Below are positions 7,492 through 14,803 of a stretch of DNA of 15,337 nucleotides, piece after piece (position 1 is the first letter of the stretch; each line of letters starts with the position of its first letter). The position numbers and the translations under genes are program-made. Below the pieces are notes generated by a model. The model worked only from the letters and a program-made list of their open reading frames with translations, searched no databases and had not been told where the DNA came from. The stretch comes from JBECKS01 sp040235395 (lineage in GTDB: Bacteria; Pseudomonadota; Gammaproteobacteria; Pseudomonadales; JBECKS01), in assembly GCA_040235395.1 (NCBI GenBank), contig JBECKS010000224.1, forward strand, positions 1 to 15,337, written 5' to 3'.

Positions 7492-7600
7492 AGGGCAATT
7501 GGCTCAATAAGCTCCTCTTTTTGAGCATTGATGGGGTGTTGGAAACTGTTTTATTCTTTTCACAATCAGCAATGAGTTCAGAAGTTTGTAAAATAGTAGA

Positions 7601-7629
7601 TTGTGACTTTGCGACTCCAAAGGTACTAT
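7601..7629 (+). promoter_or_regulatory. Possible sigma-70 promoter for dapE
   Basis: TTGTGA (7601-7606) and TACTAT (7624-7629) are separated by 17 bases and lie about 100 bases before the dapE start. Each hexamer matches the consensus at four of six positions, so this is only a candidate. Confidence 0.35.
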
Positions 7630-7732
7630 ATCTTTATCTCTTAGACCATAGTTAGTTGTCCGTGAGCCGCTAGTGCTTTTGGAAACAGGCTGTATCCCTT
7701 CACTTAAGTTGTTATGAAGAATAAATAGAAAA

Positions 7733-8872
7733 ATGAGTACTGCTTTTAACCTTGTTGAATTCACCCGTAAGCTTGTAGAGAGACCTTCGGTAACACCCGA
7801 TGATGCCGGGTGTCAGGATTTAATTGTCACAGAATTAGAAGCCCTAGGTTTTAGTTGTGAGTTTCTGGAATCAGCGGGTGTAAGAAATCTTTGGGCACGC
7901 TTGGGAACAGAGTCGCCAGTTTTGGCTTTTGCAGGTCATACTGATGTTGTTCCGGTCGGTGATGAAAAACTCTGGAAAACACCGCCCTTTGAAGCCATCG
8001 AAAAGGATGGTTATCTGTATGGGCGGGGGGTTGCTGATATGAAAGGCAGCCTCGCTGCCATGGTTGGTGCAACAAAAGCATTTTGTGAGTCGGGCAGACA
8101 CTCGAAAGGTTCTATCGCTTTTCTAATCACTAGCGACGAAGAAGGGCCAGCAACTGACGGCACCATAAAAGTCATGAAGATGTTGGATGAGCGTGGGGAA
8201 AAAATAGATTGGTGTTTAGTGGGTGAACCTTCAAGCCAGAAACAAATAGGTGATTGTGTTCGTGTTGGTCGAAGAGGCTCGCTTGGTTTTTCACTGGTGG
8301 TTCATGGTGTTCAGGGTCATGTGGCCTATCCTGAGAAAGTGGATAACCCTATTCATAAGGTTGGTGGTTTTATTGATCAAATGAGCAAACAGGTTTGGGA
8401 TCATGGAAATGAATTCTTTCCAGCGACCAGTTTTCAGTTCTCCAATATCCATGCCGGTACTGGCGCAACCAATGTAGTGCCAGGCAGTGTTGAATTATTG
8501 GGTAATTTTCGTTTTTCTACTGAGTCTGATGAGCAAAGCCTGAAATCAGGCACAGAGAAACTATTGCAAGCATCGGGTCTTAAATACGATATCGAATGGG
8601 TACTTAGTGGACAGCCATTTTTAACTCAGGGTGGTGCATTGATTGAGGCAGCTAAACAGGCAATAACGAAACACTGTGGTGTGCAAACAGAGCTTTCAAC
8701 GGGTGGCGGAACTTCCGATGGTCGTTTTATTGCGCCTTATGGTGTAGAGGTTCTCGAGTTAGGTCCAGAAAATGATAGCATTCACAAGGTTAATGAAGTG
8801 CTCAGCATTACATCGCTCGAAAAACTGGAAAGATGTTATGAAGAAATTCTAACATCCCTGTTGGTGCAGTAA
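7733..8872 (+). CDS. dapE: Succinyl-diaminopimelate desuccinylase DapE
   Basis: A 379-residue M20-family amidohydrolase that hydrolyses N-succinyl-LL-2,6-diaminopimelate to succinate and LL-diaminopimelate in the succinylase branch of lysine and peptidoglycan synthesis, in the cytoplasm. The zinc ligands and catalytic glutamate are all present: His69 and Asp71 (GHTDVVP), Asp102 (GRGVADMKG), Glu136/Glu137 (SDEEGPA), Glu165 (GEPSS) and His351 (DSIHKVNE). Their spacing is the same as in Haemophilus DapE, offset by two residues. The lid domain (~180-290) contains GHVAYPEKVDNPIHK, and GGGTSDGRF is near 324-332. Length is normal. ATG at 7733 has only a weak, A-rich ribosome binding site. It is not next to other dap genes. 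No terminator is seen after it, so some read-through into the kinase gene is possible. Confidence 0.97.
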   Translation: MSTAFNLVEFTRKLVERPSVTPDDAGCQDLIVTELEALGFSCEFLESAGVRNLWARLGTESPVLAFAGHTDVVPVGDEKLWKTPPFEAIEKDGYLYGRGVADMKGSLAAMVGATKAFCESGRHSKGSIAFLITSDEEGPATDGTIKVMKMLDERGEKIDWCLVGEPSSQKQIGDCVRVGRRGSLGFSLVVHGVQGHVAYPEKVDNPIHKVGGFIDQMSKQVWDHGNEFFPATSFQFSNIHAGTGATNVVPGSVELLGNFRFSTESDEQSLKSGTEKLLQASGLKYDIEWVLSGQPFLTQGGALIEAAKQAITKHCGVQTELSTGGGTSDGRFIAPYGVEVLELGPENDSIHKVNEVLSITSLEKLERCYEEILTSLLVQ

Positions 8873-8918
8873 GCTTAGCTATTAAAAAATATTAAGAATA
8901 ATAAGCAGATACATATTG

Positions 8919-8933
8919 CCCTACTGAGTAGGG
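8919..8933 (+). promoter_or_regulatory. Inverted repeat just upstream of the hybrid-kinase ribosome binding site
   Basis: CCCTAC (8919-8924) and GTAGGG (8928-8933) form a perfect 6-bp dyad with a TGA centre, 8 bases before GGAGGAA (8942-8948). It could be an operator or an mRNA hairpin affecting translation. There is no T run, so it is not a terminator. Confidence 0.4.
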
Positions 8934-8952
8934 TGCTCGCTGGAGGAAAGAT

Positions 8953-11900
8953 TTGTTTTCCAGAATTACCATAAATTACAAAGTTCAGGCTGTAGCATTG
9001 ATTGGTGTGCTTGGTTTCCTGAGCTATTTCCTGCTAAGTATTAATAGCAATTATCAGTATCAGGAGTTGCTAGAAAACCTTAATGGAAGTGATTTAAAAA
9101 TATTGCAACTAAGCAATGATGTTAATTTATCTCTTAACAATATCGAGACGATAGTTCAGGGTGAGTACACAGACAGTAATGCGCTTCAAGCAGAATCGTT
9201 ATTGCGGGATATGCGAAGGGATTTTAAATCGCTAGCTAAACTGGACTATCTGTATCAGGCTGATGTTTTGAAGCAGGCAGAATTGAGTAATCAGTATGCA
9301 AGTGTATTAATAGATATTTTTACTGGAAATATTAGTGCCGAACAAGGAAGACAGAAACAGGCTCTTCTGAAAGAGATGTCTCAGGAGCTTGCGCATTTGA
9401 GAGATGAATATCGCTCAAAACGGGTTGCCATTATTGATAAAAAAGTCCAGCGTTCTCACTCCATAGGCAGTGAATCCTTATTGATTGGATGGGTTGTCGG
9501 TCTTCTCCTGACTGTACTCATGTTGCTGTTAGCAAGGTATTTTGCAAAAGGCGTAACAGAAACCCTGAGTTATGTTTCTCATATTGCCGGCAGGATTTCA
9601 GAGGGCGATTGGGATGTTACTGTTGATAGTGACACTAATGATGAAACCGCTGATGTATTGTATTCCATGGAAATCATGCGTCTGGCTTTGAAGTCGAGAG
9701 CAGACGAAGATGCAAGGCGCGAAGAGGATCAACGTCGTTTATTTATTCTTTCTGAATTAAGTCGTAAAGAGTTGGGCCTTACAGAGCTTTGTCAGGCGGT
9801 GATGCGGCAATTGAGCCCAATGATGAATGCCCAGGTCGGCGCGCTTTATCTTGTTGAAGAAAGGGAGCTTGAAGAAATTCAGTCACTGAAATTGGTGGCG
9901 AGTTATGCCTTCGTGCATAGAAAGGGTTTATCAGAGCGTTTTGACTTTGGTGAGGGCGTGATTGGGCAAGTTGCACTTGAAAAAAGCCAAATCGTCTTGA
10001 GCGAAGTGCCTTCGGATTATCTTACGATTAGTTCGGCCTTGGGTGAGGGGTCGCCATCTTTTGTCGTTTTGACACCATTGTTATTTAGTAATCATCTTTA
10101 CGGCGTTATGGAGTTTGGTTTTATCCATGAGCCTTCCGTGAGCGAGCTTGCTTTTTTGATGCAAGCAGGTGAATCACTCGCGCAATTTGTTGAGTCAACG
10201 AAGGCAAGGGAAAATGTACGGGTCATGTTGGCGAAAACTCAGGAGCAAGCCGTTAAGCTCGAACAGCAACAAGAGATTCTCCAGGCGGCTAATGAAGATC
10301 TGGAAGAGCAGGCGATGGCGCTCACTGAGTCGGAAGGTCGTTTAATGGCTCAGCAGGAAGAGCTGAGAGTGACTAATGAAGAGCTTGAGGAGCAGGCAAA
10401 AGCGCTTAAGCTTTCTGAAGAACGTTTACAGGCTCAACAGGAAGAATTAAGAGTTACGAATGAAGAGCTTGAAGAGCACACACGTGCCCTGGAAAAACAG
10501 AAAAAAGAAATGCAGCTGAAAAACGACGCGCTTGAAGAGTCGCAACGTATTCTTCAGGAAAAAACCAAAGCGCTTGAGTTAAGTGGTCAGTATAAATCTG
10601 AATTCATGTCGACCATGTCGCATGAACTGAGAACTCCTTTAAATAGTATTCTCATTCTTTCTGAAAACCTTGCTGATAACGATGGTAAGAATCTTACTGA
10701 TAAACAGGTTGAGCATGCAGGTGTTATAAACAAAGCTGGGAATGATTTGCTTGCCCTTATTAATGACATACTTGATCTTGCCAAGGTTGAAGAAGGCAAG
10801 CTTGAATTAATTCTAGATGAAACATCATTTGATGAGTGGGCGAAAGATTTGAACCTGCTTTTCAGTCCAGTTGCTGAGAAGAAAGGGCTCGAATTTGCCA
10901 TCAATCTTGATGAAGAGCTTGGTGAAACATTTAGCACAGATGTTAGACGCTTGAATCAGATTCTGAAAAACCTGTTATCAAATGCATTGAAATTCACTGA
11001 AAGCGGTTCGGTTGTAGTTAATGTTGGGCCCGCACCAATGGATGTTCAGCTTGTGTCTACTAGTTACATGCCGGATGAATTAATTGCCTTCGCTGTGAAA
11101 GATTCTGGATTGGGAATCGAGAAAGAGAAACAGGGATTGATTTTCGAGGCATTCCAGCAATCTGATGGCGCCATCAGTCGAAAGTTTGGTGGAACAGGAT
11201 TGGGTTTAACCATTTCGAGTCGTCTTGCAAAATTGCTTGGTGGCGAAATTACCGTAAGTAGTGAAGGTTTAGGAACAGGCAGCACCTTTACGGTTTATAT
11301 TCCTAAGGAAGCACCTGATGATATTTTTTCAGAAGAAATCAATATGCAATTACTGTCTGATCAAAACAGTGATGTAGCAGAAGAAACTGATGATTTAATT
11401 GATGAAGAAGATAGCTCGGTCACTTCACAGCAATCTATAGAAAAATCTGATGCCTTGTTGATTGTGGAAGATGATCCTGTTTTTGCAGCAACGCTTTCAG
11501 CTTTGGCAGAAGACTATGGTCTTGGTGTTTTGTTAGCGAATGATGGAGAGTCTGCCATACAACTAGCTGAGCAACATAACCCGCAAGGTATTATTCTTGA
11601 TTTAATGTTGCCTGGTATTGGTGGTTTTGATGTTCTTGAAACGCTTAATAACAATCCCTTAACCAAGGACATTCCAGTGCATGTGATGTCAGGTAATGAA
11701 GGGGGTGAAAAAGCGCTGACAATGGGTGCCATTGATTTTCTGAAGAAGCCAGTTTCGAAAAAAGAAATTACAGATTTGTTAGCACAATTTAGAAAGGAAG
11801 GAACCAGCTTTAAACGTTTAATGGTTATTGAAGCTGCGAAGGAAAAAGGTTTTGAGCCGTTAAAAGAGCTCTTTGGAAAACAAGGTGTACAGATTGCAAG

Positions 11901-12624
11901 TGTGAGCAATGTTAAGAAAGCAAAAGCTTTACTTGAAAGCCAGCCTATTGATTGCATTATTTTTGATCTGGATTTTATTCAGAAAGCAAAGGGTGAAAAG
12001 GAAGCGCTTTCTGCTCTGGAAAAGGTTCACGAAGAAGTGAAAGCGAAGGAAACACCCATCATCGTTTGTACTGGTAGTGATATAGGACGTGAGCAGGAAG
12101 CCAGTCTGAGAAAATATGCTGATCGGATTATTCTGAAGTCAAAGGCATCTGAAGAGCGTTTGATTAGTGAGGCTTCACTTTTTCTTCATTGGCTTGGTAG
12201 CCATGGTGATAAACCAGGTCCTGTGCAAGCAGAGTCCAGGGAATCGCTTTTTGAGGGCAAGCGGGTTCTGGTGGTTGATGATGATATGAGAAATGTCTAC
12301 TCCTTAACCTCAGAGCTGGAAAGACGTGGAATGGAGGTTACGGCGGCCGAGTCGGGGCTTGAATGTCTTGATGTTCTTCAGTCGGAAACTCAGACCTTTG
12401 ATATGATTTTGATGGATATCATGATGCCTGAGCTTGATGGCTTTAGTACCATTGAGCAGATTCGGGCAGATCAGCGTTTCAAGGAACTGCCTATTATCGT
12501 ATTAACGGCTAAGAGCCTGAAAGAGGATAGAGCAAGGTGCCTGGAGCTTGGTGCTAACGACTATCTTCTCAAGCCAATTGATGTAGAACGTCTGATGGCT
12601 TTGATGCGTGTCTGGATGACTTGA
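8953..12624 (+). CDS. Membrane hybrid histidine kinase: 2 TM, HAMP, GAF, repeated coiled coil, HisKA/HATPase, three receivers
   Basis: A 1223-residue sensor. TM1 is near residues 11-30, a helical periplasmic domain spans ~31-172, TM2 is ~175-196, HAMP ~197-250 and GAF ~268-418 (FGEGVIGQVA). A coiled coil of four 28-residue repeats covers 439-550. HisKA has the phosphorylatable His557 (MSHELRTP); HATPase has Asn677, DSGLG (717-721) and GGTGLGL (746-752). REC1 has D840/D841, D883, S913 and K932. REC2 (~955-1080) is degenerate. REC3 has D1109-D1111, D1155, T1185 and K1207. TTG at 8953 is the start, with a strong GGAGGAA 4 bases upstream. It is followed closely by cheR, a response regulator and cheB, suggesting one operon. 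It presumably autophosphorylates and passes phosphate to its own receivers or the stand-alone regulator; the signal is unknown. Confidence 0.95.
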   Translation: MFSRITINYKVQAVALIGVLGFLSYFLLSINSNYQYQELLENLNGSDLKILQLSNDVNLSLNNIETIVQGEYTDSNALQAESLLRDMRRDFKSLAKLDYLYQADVLKQAELSNQYASVLIDIFTGNISAEQGRQKQALLKEMSQELAHLRDEYRSKRVAIIDKKVQRSHSIGSESLLIGWVVGLLLTVLMLLLARYFAKGVTETLSYVSHIAGRISEGDWDVTVDSDTNDETADVLYSMEIMRLALKSRADEDARREEDQRRLFILSELSRKELGLTELCQAVMRQLSPMMNAQVGALYLVEERELEEIQSLKLVASYAFVHRKGLSERFDFGEGVIGQVALEKSQIVLSEVPSDYLTISSALGEGSPSFVVLTPLLFSNHLYGVMEFGFIHEPSVSELAFLMQAGESLAQFVESTKARENVRVMLAKTQEQAVKLEQQQEILQAANEDLEEQAMALTESEGRLMAQQEELRVTNEELEEQAKALKLSEERLQAQQEELRVTNEELEEHTRALEKQKKEMQLKNDALEESQRILQEKTKALELSGQYKSEFMSTMSHELRTPLNSILILSENLADNDGKNLTDKQVEHAGVINKAGNDLLALINDILDLAKVEEGKLELILDETSFDEWAKDLNLLFSPVAEKKGLEFAINLDEELGETFSTDVRRLNQILKNLLSNALKFTESGSVVVNVGPAPMDVQLVSTSYMPDELIAFAVKDSGLGIEKEKQGLIFEAFQQSDGAISRKFGGTGLGLTISSRLAKLLGGEITVSSEGLGTGSTFTVYIPKEAPDDIFSEEINMQLLSDQNSDVAEETDDLIDEEDSSVTSQQSIEKSDALLIVEDDPVFAATLSALAEDYGLGVLLANDGESAIQLAEQHNPQGIILDLMLPGIGGFDVLETLNNNPLTKDIPVHVMSGNEGGEKALTMGAIDFLKKPVSKKEITDLLAQFRKEGTSFKRLMVIEAAKEKGFEPLKELFGKQGVQIASVSNVKKAKALLESQPIDCIIFDLDFIQKAKGEKEALSALEKVHEEVKAKETPIIVCTGSDIGREQEASLRKYADRIILKSKASEERLISEASLFLHWLGSHGDKPGPVQAESRESLFEGKRVLVVDDDMRNVYSLTSELERRGMEVTAAESGLECLDVLQSETQTFDMILMDIMMPELDGFSTIEQIRADQRFKELPIIVLTAKSLKEDRARCLELGANDYLLKPIDVERLMALMRVWMT
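10267..10602 (+). repeat. Four tandem 84-bp (28-residue) coiled-coil repeats inside the hybrid kinase
   Basis: Units at 10267-10350, 10351-10434, 10435-10518 and 10519-10602 each encode 28 residues, exactly four heptads. Positions 13-19 of the units read EEQAMAL, EEQAKAL, EEHTRAL and QEKTKAL. Units 2 and 3 share the identical peptide QQEELRVTNEELEE. The last unit ends seven residues before the phosphorylated His557. Confidence 0.9.
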
Positions 12625-12650
12625 TTTTTAAGTTATGGGGGCAGAATTCA

Positions 12651-13559
12651 ATGCGTTTTCCAAATGATTCTTTGGAGACTGAAATAGAGAGTCAGGAGCC
12701 TGTTGTCAAAATGGGCTCTCAGGATTATTTGAACCAGATGGATACTGAAGACATTGAGGTAGATCTCTTGCTTGAGGGTATTTACCTTAAGTACGGCTAC
12801 GACTTTCGTTCCTATAGCAAGGCTTCCATTAAGCGTAGAATCAAGCAGCGTCTGGCTGCAGAGGGTCTTGAAAAAATTTCACAGTTACAACAGCAGATAC
12901 TTTATCAACGTGAGAAGTTTTCCCTGCTGCTGAATGACCTGACCATCAATGTCACGGAGATGTTTCGTGACCCAGGCTTTTACAAGGCTTTTCGTGAACA
13001 TGTTGTGCCGGTGCTACATAGCTATCCTTCCATTAAGATATGGCATGCTGGCTGCTCAACTGGGGAAGAGATTTACTCAATGGCCATTCTTTTGAAAGAG
13101 GAAGGTCTCTACGATAAGGCCAAGATTTACGCTACAGATATCGATAAGAATGTGTTGGCTAAAGCAAAGAAGGGTATTTTTTCTACTGATGAGCTACAGC
13201 TGTATGAGCGTAATTATCAGGAGGCAGGTGGCTTGGATGAGTTTTCGGGTTATTTCACCTTGCGCTATGACAACATCATTATGAATCAGGCGCTAAAGAA
13301 GAATGTGGTATTTGCAGATCATGATCTGGCAACTGATCAGGTATTTGGTGAAATGCAGGTTATTTTATGTCGGAATGTCATGATTTACTTCAATAGGGAT
13401 TTGCAGAATCGGGTGTTTAATCTCTTTCATGATAGTCTGGACCTGGGTGGTTTTCTTTGCCTTGGAACCAAAGAGTCCATTCGTTTTTCTGATGCTGCAA
13501 AAAAGTTTTCTATAATAGATGAACATTATAAGATATATCAAAGACACCCTGAGATGTGA
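12651..13559 (+). CDS. cheR: CheR-type protein-glutamate O-methyltransferase
   Basis: A SAM-dependent enzyme of 302 residues. The CheR N-terminal helical domain is ~36-95 (LEGIYLKYGYDFRSYSKASI), and TEMFRDP lies at 102-108. The SAM-binding loop is IWHAGCSTGEEIYS (130-143), the acidic motif ATDID is at 161-165, and LCRNVMIYF is at 239-247. CheR methylates glutamate side chains, classically on chemoreceptors; none is encoded here, so the kinase coiled coil is a possible target. The frame is open back to a TTG at 12621 overlapping the kinase stop, but ATG 12651 is preferred because of GGGGG (12637-12641) about 9 bases upstream. ATG 12711 is a further alternative, closer to the domain. The gene follows the kinase by 26 bases. 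Confidence 0.93.
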   Translation: MRFPNDSLETEIESQEPVVKMGSQDYLNQMDTEDIEVDLLLEGIYLKYGYDFRSYSKASIKRRIKQRLAAEGLEKISQLQQQILYQREKFSLLLNDLTINVTEMFRDPGFYKAFREHVVPVLHSYPSIKIWHAGCSTGEEIYSMAILLKEEGLYDKAKIYATDIDKNVLAKAKKGIFSTDELQLYERNYQEAGGLDEFSGYFTLRYDNIIMNQALKKNVVFADHDLATDQVFGEMQVILCRNVMIYFNRDLQNRVFNLFHDSLDLGGFLCLGTKESIRFSDAAKKFSIIDEHYKIYQRHPEM

Positions 13560-13640
13560 TTGACTCAGAGAAAGTGAAAGGTGAAAAGTGAAAAAGAGCT
13601 ATTGGCAATAATATATTAACGTTTCGTAAGTGTGATAACG

Positions 13641-14123
13641 ATGGAAGATGAAAAACAGAAAATCCTCTTAGTTGATGATAAACCTGAGAACCTCATTGCG
13701 CTTGAGGCAGTGCTTGAAGATGATTCAAGGGAACTGTTGAAGGCTTATTCAGGTAATGAAGCCCTGAAAATCTTGCTTAAGGAACGAGTATCTTTGGTAT
13801 TACTTGATGTGCAAATGCCAGAGATGGATGGCTTTGAAGTGGCGGAGCTGATGCATAGTAATCAGAAGATTGCCAAAGTGCCTATTATTTTTGTTACGGC
13901 GATTAGTAAGGAAAAGAAATACGTAATGAAAGGTTATCAGGCTGGTGCCGTGGATTACCTTTTCAAACCCATTGAACCAATCATTCTTAAGAGCAAGGTT
14001 AAGTTCTTTCTGGAACTGGATCAGCAGAAGCGTGAACTGGAAAAAATGCTGCAGAGAAGTCGGCAATCTGAGCAGACCTTTAATGAAGCTATGCAAAGCC
14101 CAAGTGCAAAAAAGACTAGTTAG
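13641..14123 (+). CDS. Single-domain response regulator with a short coiled-coil tail
   Basis: The 160-residue protein has a complete receiver domain (residues ~6-122): acidic pair D12/D13 (LLVDDKPEN), phosphoacceptor D56 (LLDVQMPEMDG), T86 (FVTA) and K109 (LFKPI). After it comes a basic and polar tail (~123-160, LDQQKRELEKMLQRSRQ) likely to form a short coiled coil, with no output domain. GTG at 13632 is an alternative start; ATG 13641 is preferred, though neither has a strong ribosome binding site. Its stop codon overlaps the cheB start by one base (TAGTG at 14121-14125), which suggests coupled translation. It may serve as the phosphorylated receiver partner of the CheB enzyme or as a shuttle from the hybrid kinase. 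Confidence 0.93.
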   Translation: MEDEKQKILLVDDKPENLIALEAVLEDDSRELLKAYSGNEALKILLKERVSLVLLDVQMPEMDGFEVAELMHSNQKIAKVPIIFVTAISKEKKYVMKGYQAGAVDYLFKPIEPIILKSKVKFFLELDQQKRELEKMLQRSRQSEQTFNEAMQSPSAKKTS

Positions 14124-14725
14124 TGTCGAAGTCCGCTGCTCCTAAACCCTTTGAATGTGTAATTATCGGTGGCTCTTGGGGAGGCATTGAGGCAGTCGGC
14201 TCCATCCTTGAACGTTTACCTGAACACTTTCCATTACCGATTATTGTTGTCTTACACCAGCATCGAAAATCGGGTTCCCGTATTCCGGAAATTTTCTCAC
14301 GCAAATGTCCTTTGAAGGTTAAGGAAGCGGAAGAAAAAGAAGCGCTTGCTCCTCAAACGGTTTATATCGCTCCTCCAAACTATCATTTGCTTGTTGAGAA
14401 GGGGGGCTCGCTTTCCTTGAGTGTCGATAAGCAAGTCAATTTTTCACGTCCTTCTATTGATGTTAGTTTTATGTCAGCTGCAGAGGCTTACGGAGATGGT
14501 TTGATTGGCATTTTGTTAACAGGCGCGAACCATGACGGTGCAGAGGGTGTGGTTATTATTAAGCGTTATGGTGGTTTGGTAATTATTGAGGATCCAGACA
14601 CCGCTAAGGTCTCTACCATGCCCCAGTCAGCCTTGAGTCGTACTCGCGTTGATCAGGTGCTTCGTCTGGAAGATATTCCAGATTTTCTTTTGGCCATCAC
14701 GATAGGTTTGAAGAAGAAGTCCTGA
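14123..14725 (+). CDS. cheB: CheB-type protein-glutamate methylesterase lacking a receiver domain
   Basis: A 200-residue CheB catalytic domain. The triad is Ser18 (GGSWGG), His45 (VVLHQH) and Asp138 (LTGANHDGAEG), with spacing close to the C-terminal domain of enteric CheB. VYIAPPNYHLL (80-90) and FSRPSIDVSFMSAA (107-120) are family hallmarks. The enzyme removes methyl groups from, or deamidates, glutamate/glutamine side chains of signalling proteins. Canonical CheB carries an N-terminal receiver that inhibits it until phosphorylated; here the receiver is absent, but a receiver-only protein is encoded directly upstream. GTG at 14123 overlaps that gene's stop by one base. No terminator is visible afterwards. 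Confidence 0.94.
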   Translation: MSKSAAPKPFECVIIGGSWGGIEAVGSILERLPEHFPLPIIVVLHQHRKSGSRIPEIFSRKCPLKVKEAEEKEALAPQTVYIAPPNYHLLVEKGGSLSLSVDKQVNFSRPSIDVSFMSAAEAYGDGLIGILLTGANHDGAEGVVIIKRYGGLVIIEDPDTAKVSTMPQSALSRTRVDQVLRLEDIPDFLLAITIGLKKKS

Positions 14726-14731
14726 ACTTGC

Positions 14732-14760
14732 TTGAAATTATAAGTTAACGATAGTTAAAT
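14732..14760 (+). promoter_or_regulatory. Possible sigma-70 promoter for the last, partial gene
   Basis: TTGAAA (14732-14737, five of six consensus matches) and TTAAAT (14755-14760, four of six) are 17 bases apart and lie 43 bases before ATG 14804. This would give the final gene a promoter separate from the che-like cluster. Confidence 0.38.
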
Positions 14761-14803
14761 AAACTTCACTTCACGAAATTCACCCAACGAGGCTGGAAAA
14801 CCA

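Noticed and set aside
11514..11957. 147-codon open frame antisense to the kinase
   Set aside because: It lies wholly within a well-supported gene in a region rich in receiver-domain codons and has no recognisable domain; it is a shadow frame. The same applies to the antisense frames at 3404-3826 and 5759-6133.
12621..12650. Upstream TTG start for cheR overlapping the kinase stop
   Set aside because: It lacks a good ribosome binding site and adds ten residues outside the CheR domain; ATG 12651 with GGGGG upstream is better supported.
13571..13591. Three tandem 7-bp purine units (AAAGTGA, AAGGTGA, AAAGTGA) between cheR and the response regulator
   Set aside because: Too short and low in complexity to separate from chance; the AAGGTGA is too far from the start to be its ribosome site.
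14108..14125. A AAA AAG slippery heptamer just before the receiver stop codon, suggesting a -1 frameshift that would fuse the receiver to CheB
   Set aside because: The CheB frame is indeed the -1 frame, but it has a TAG at 14117-14119 between the slippery site and the CheB start, so a shift would end at once and make no fusion.
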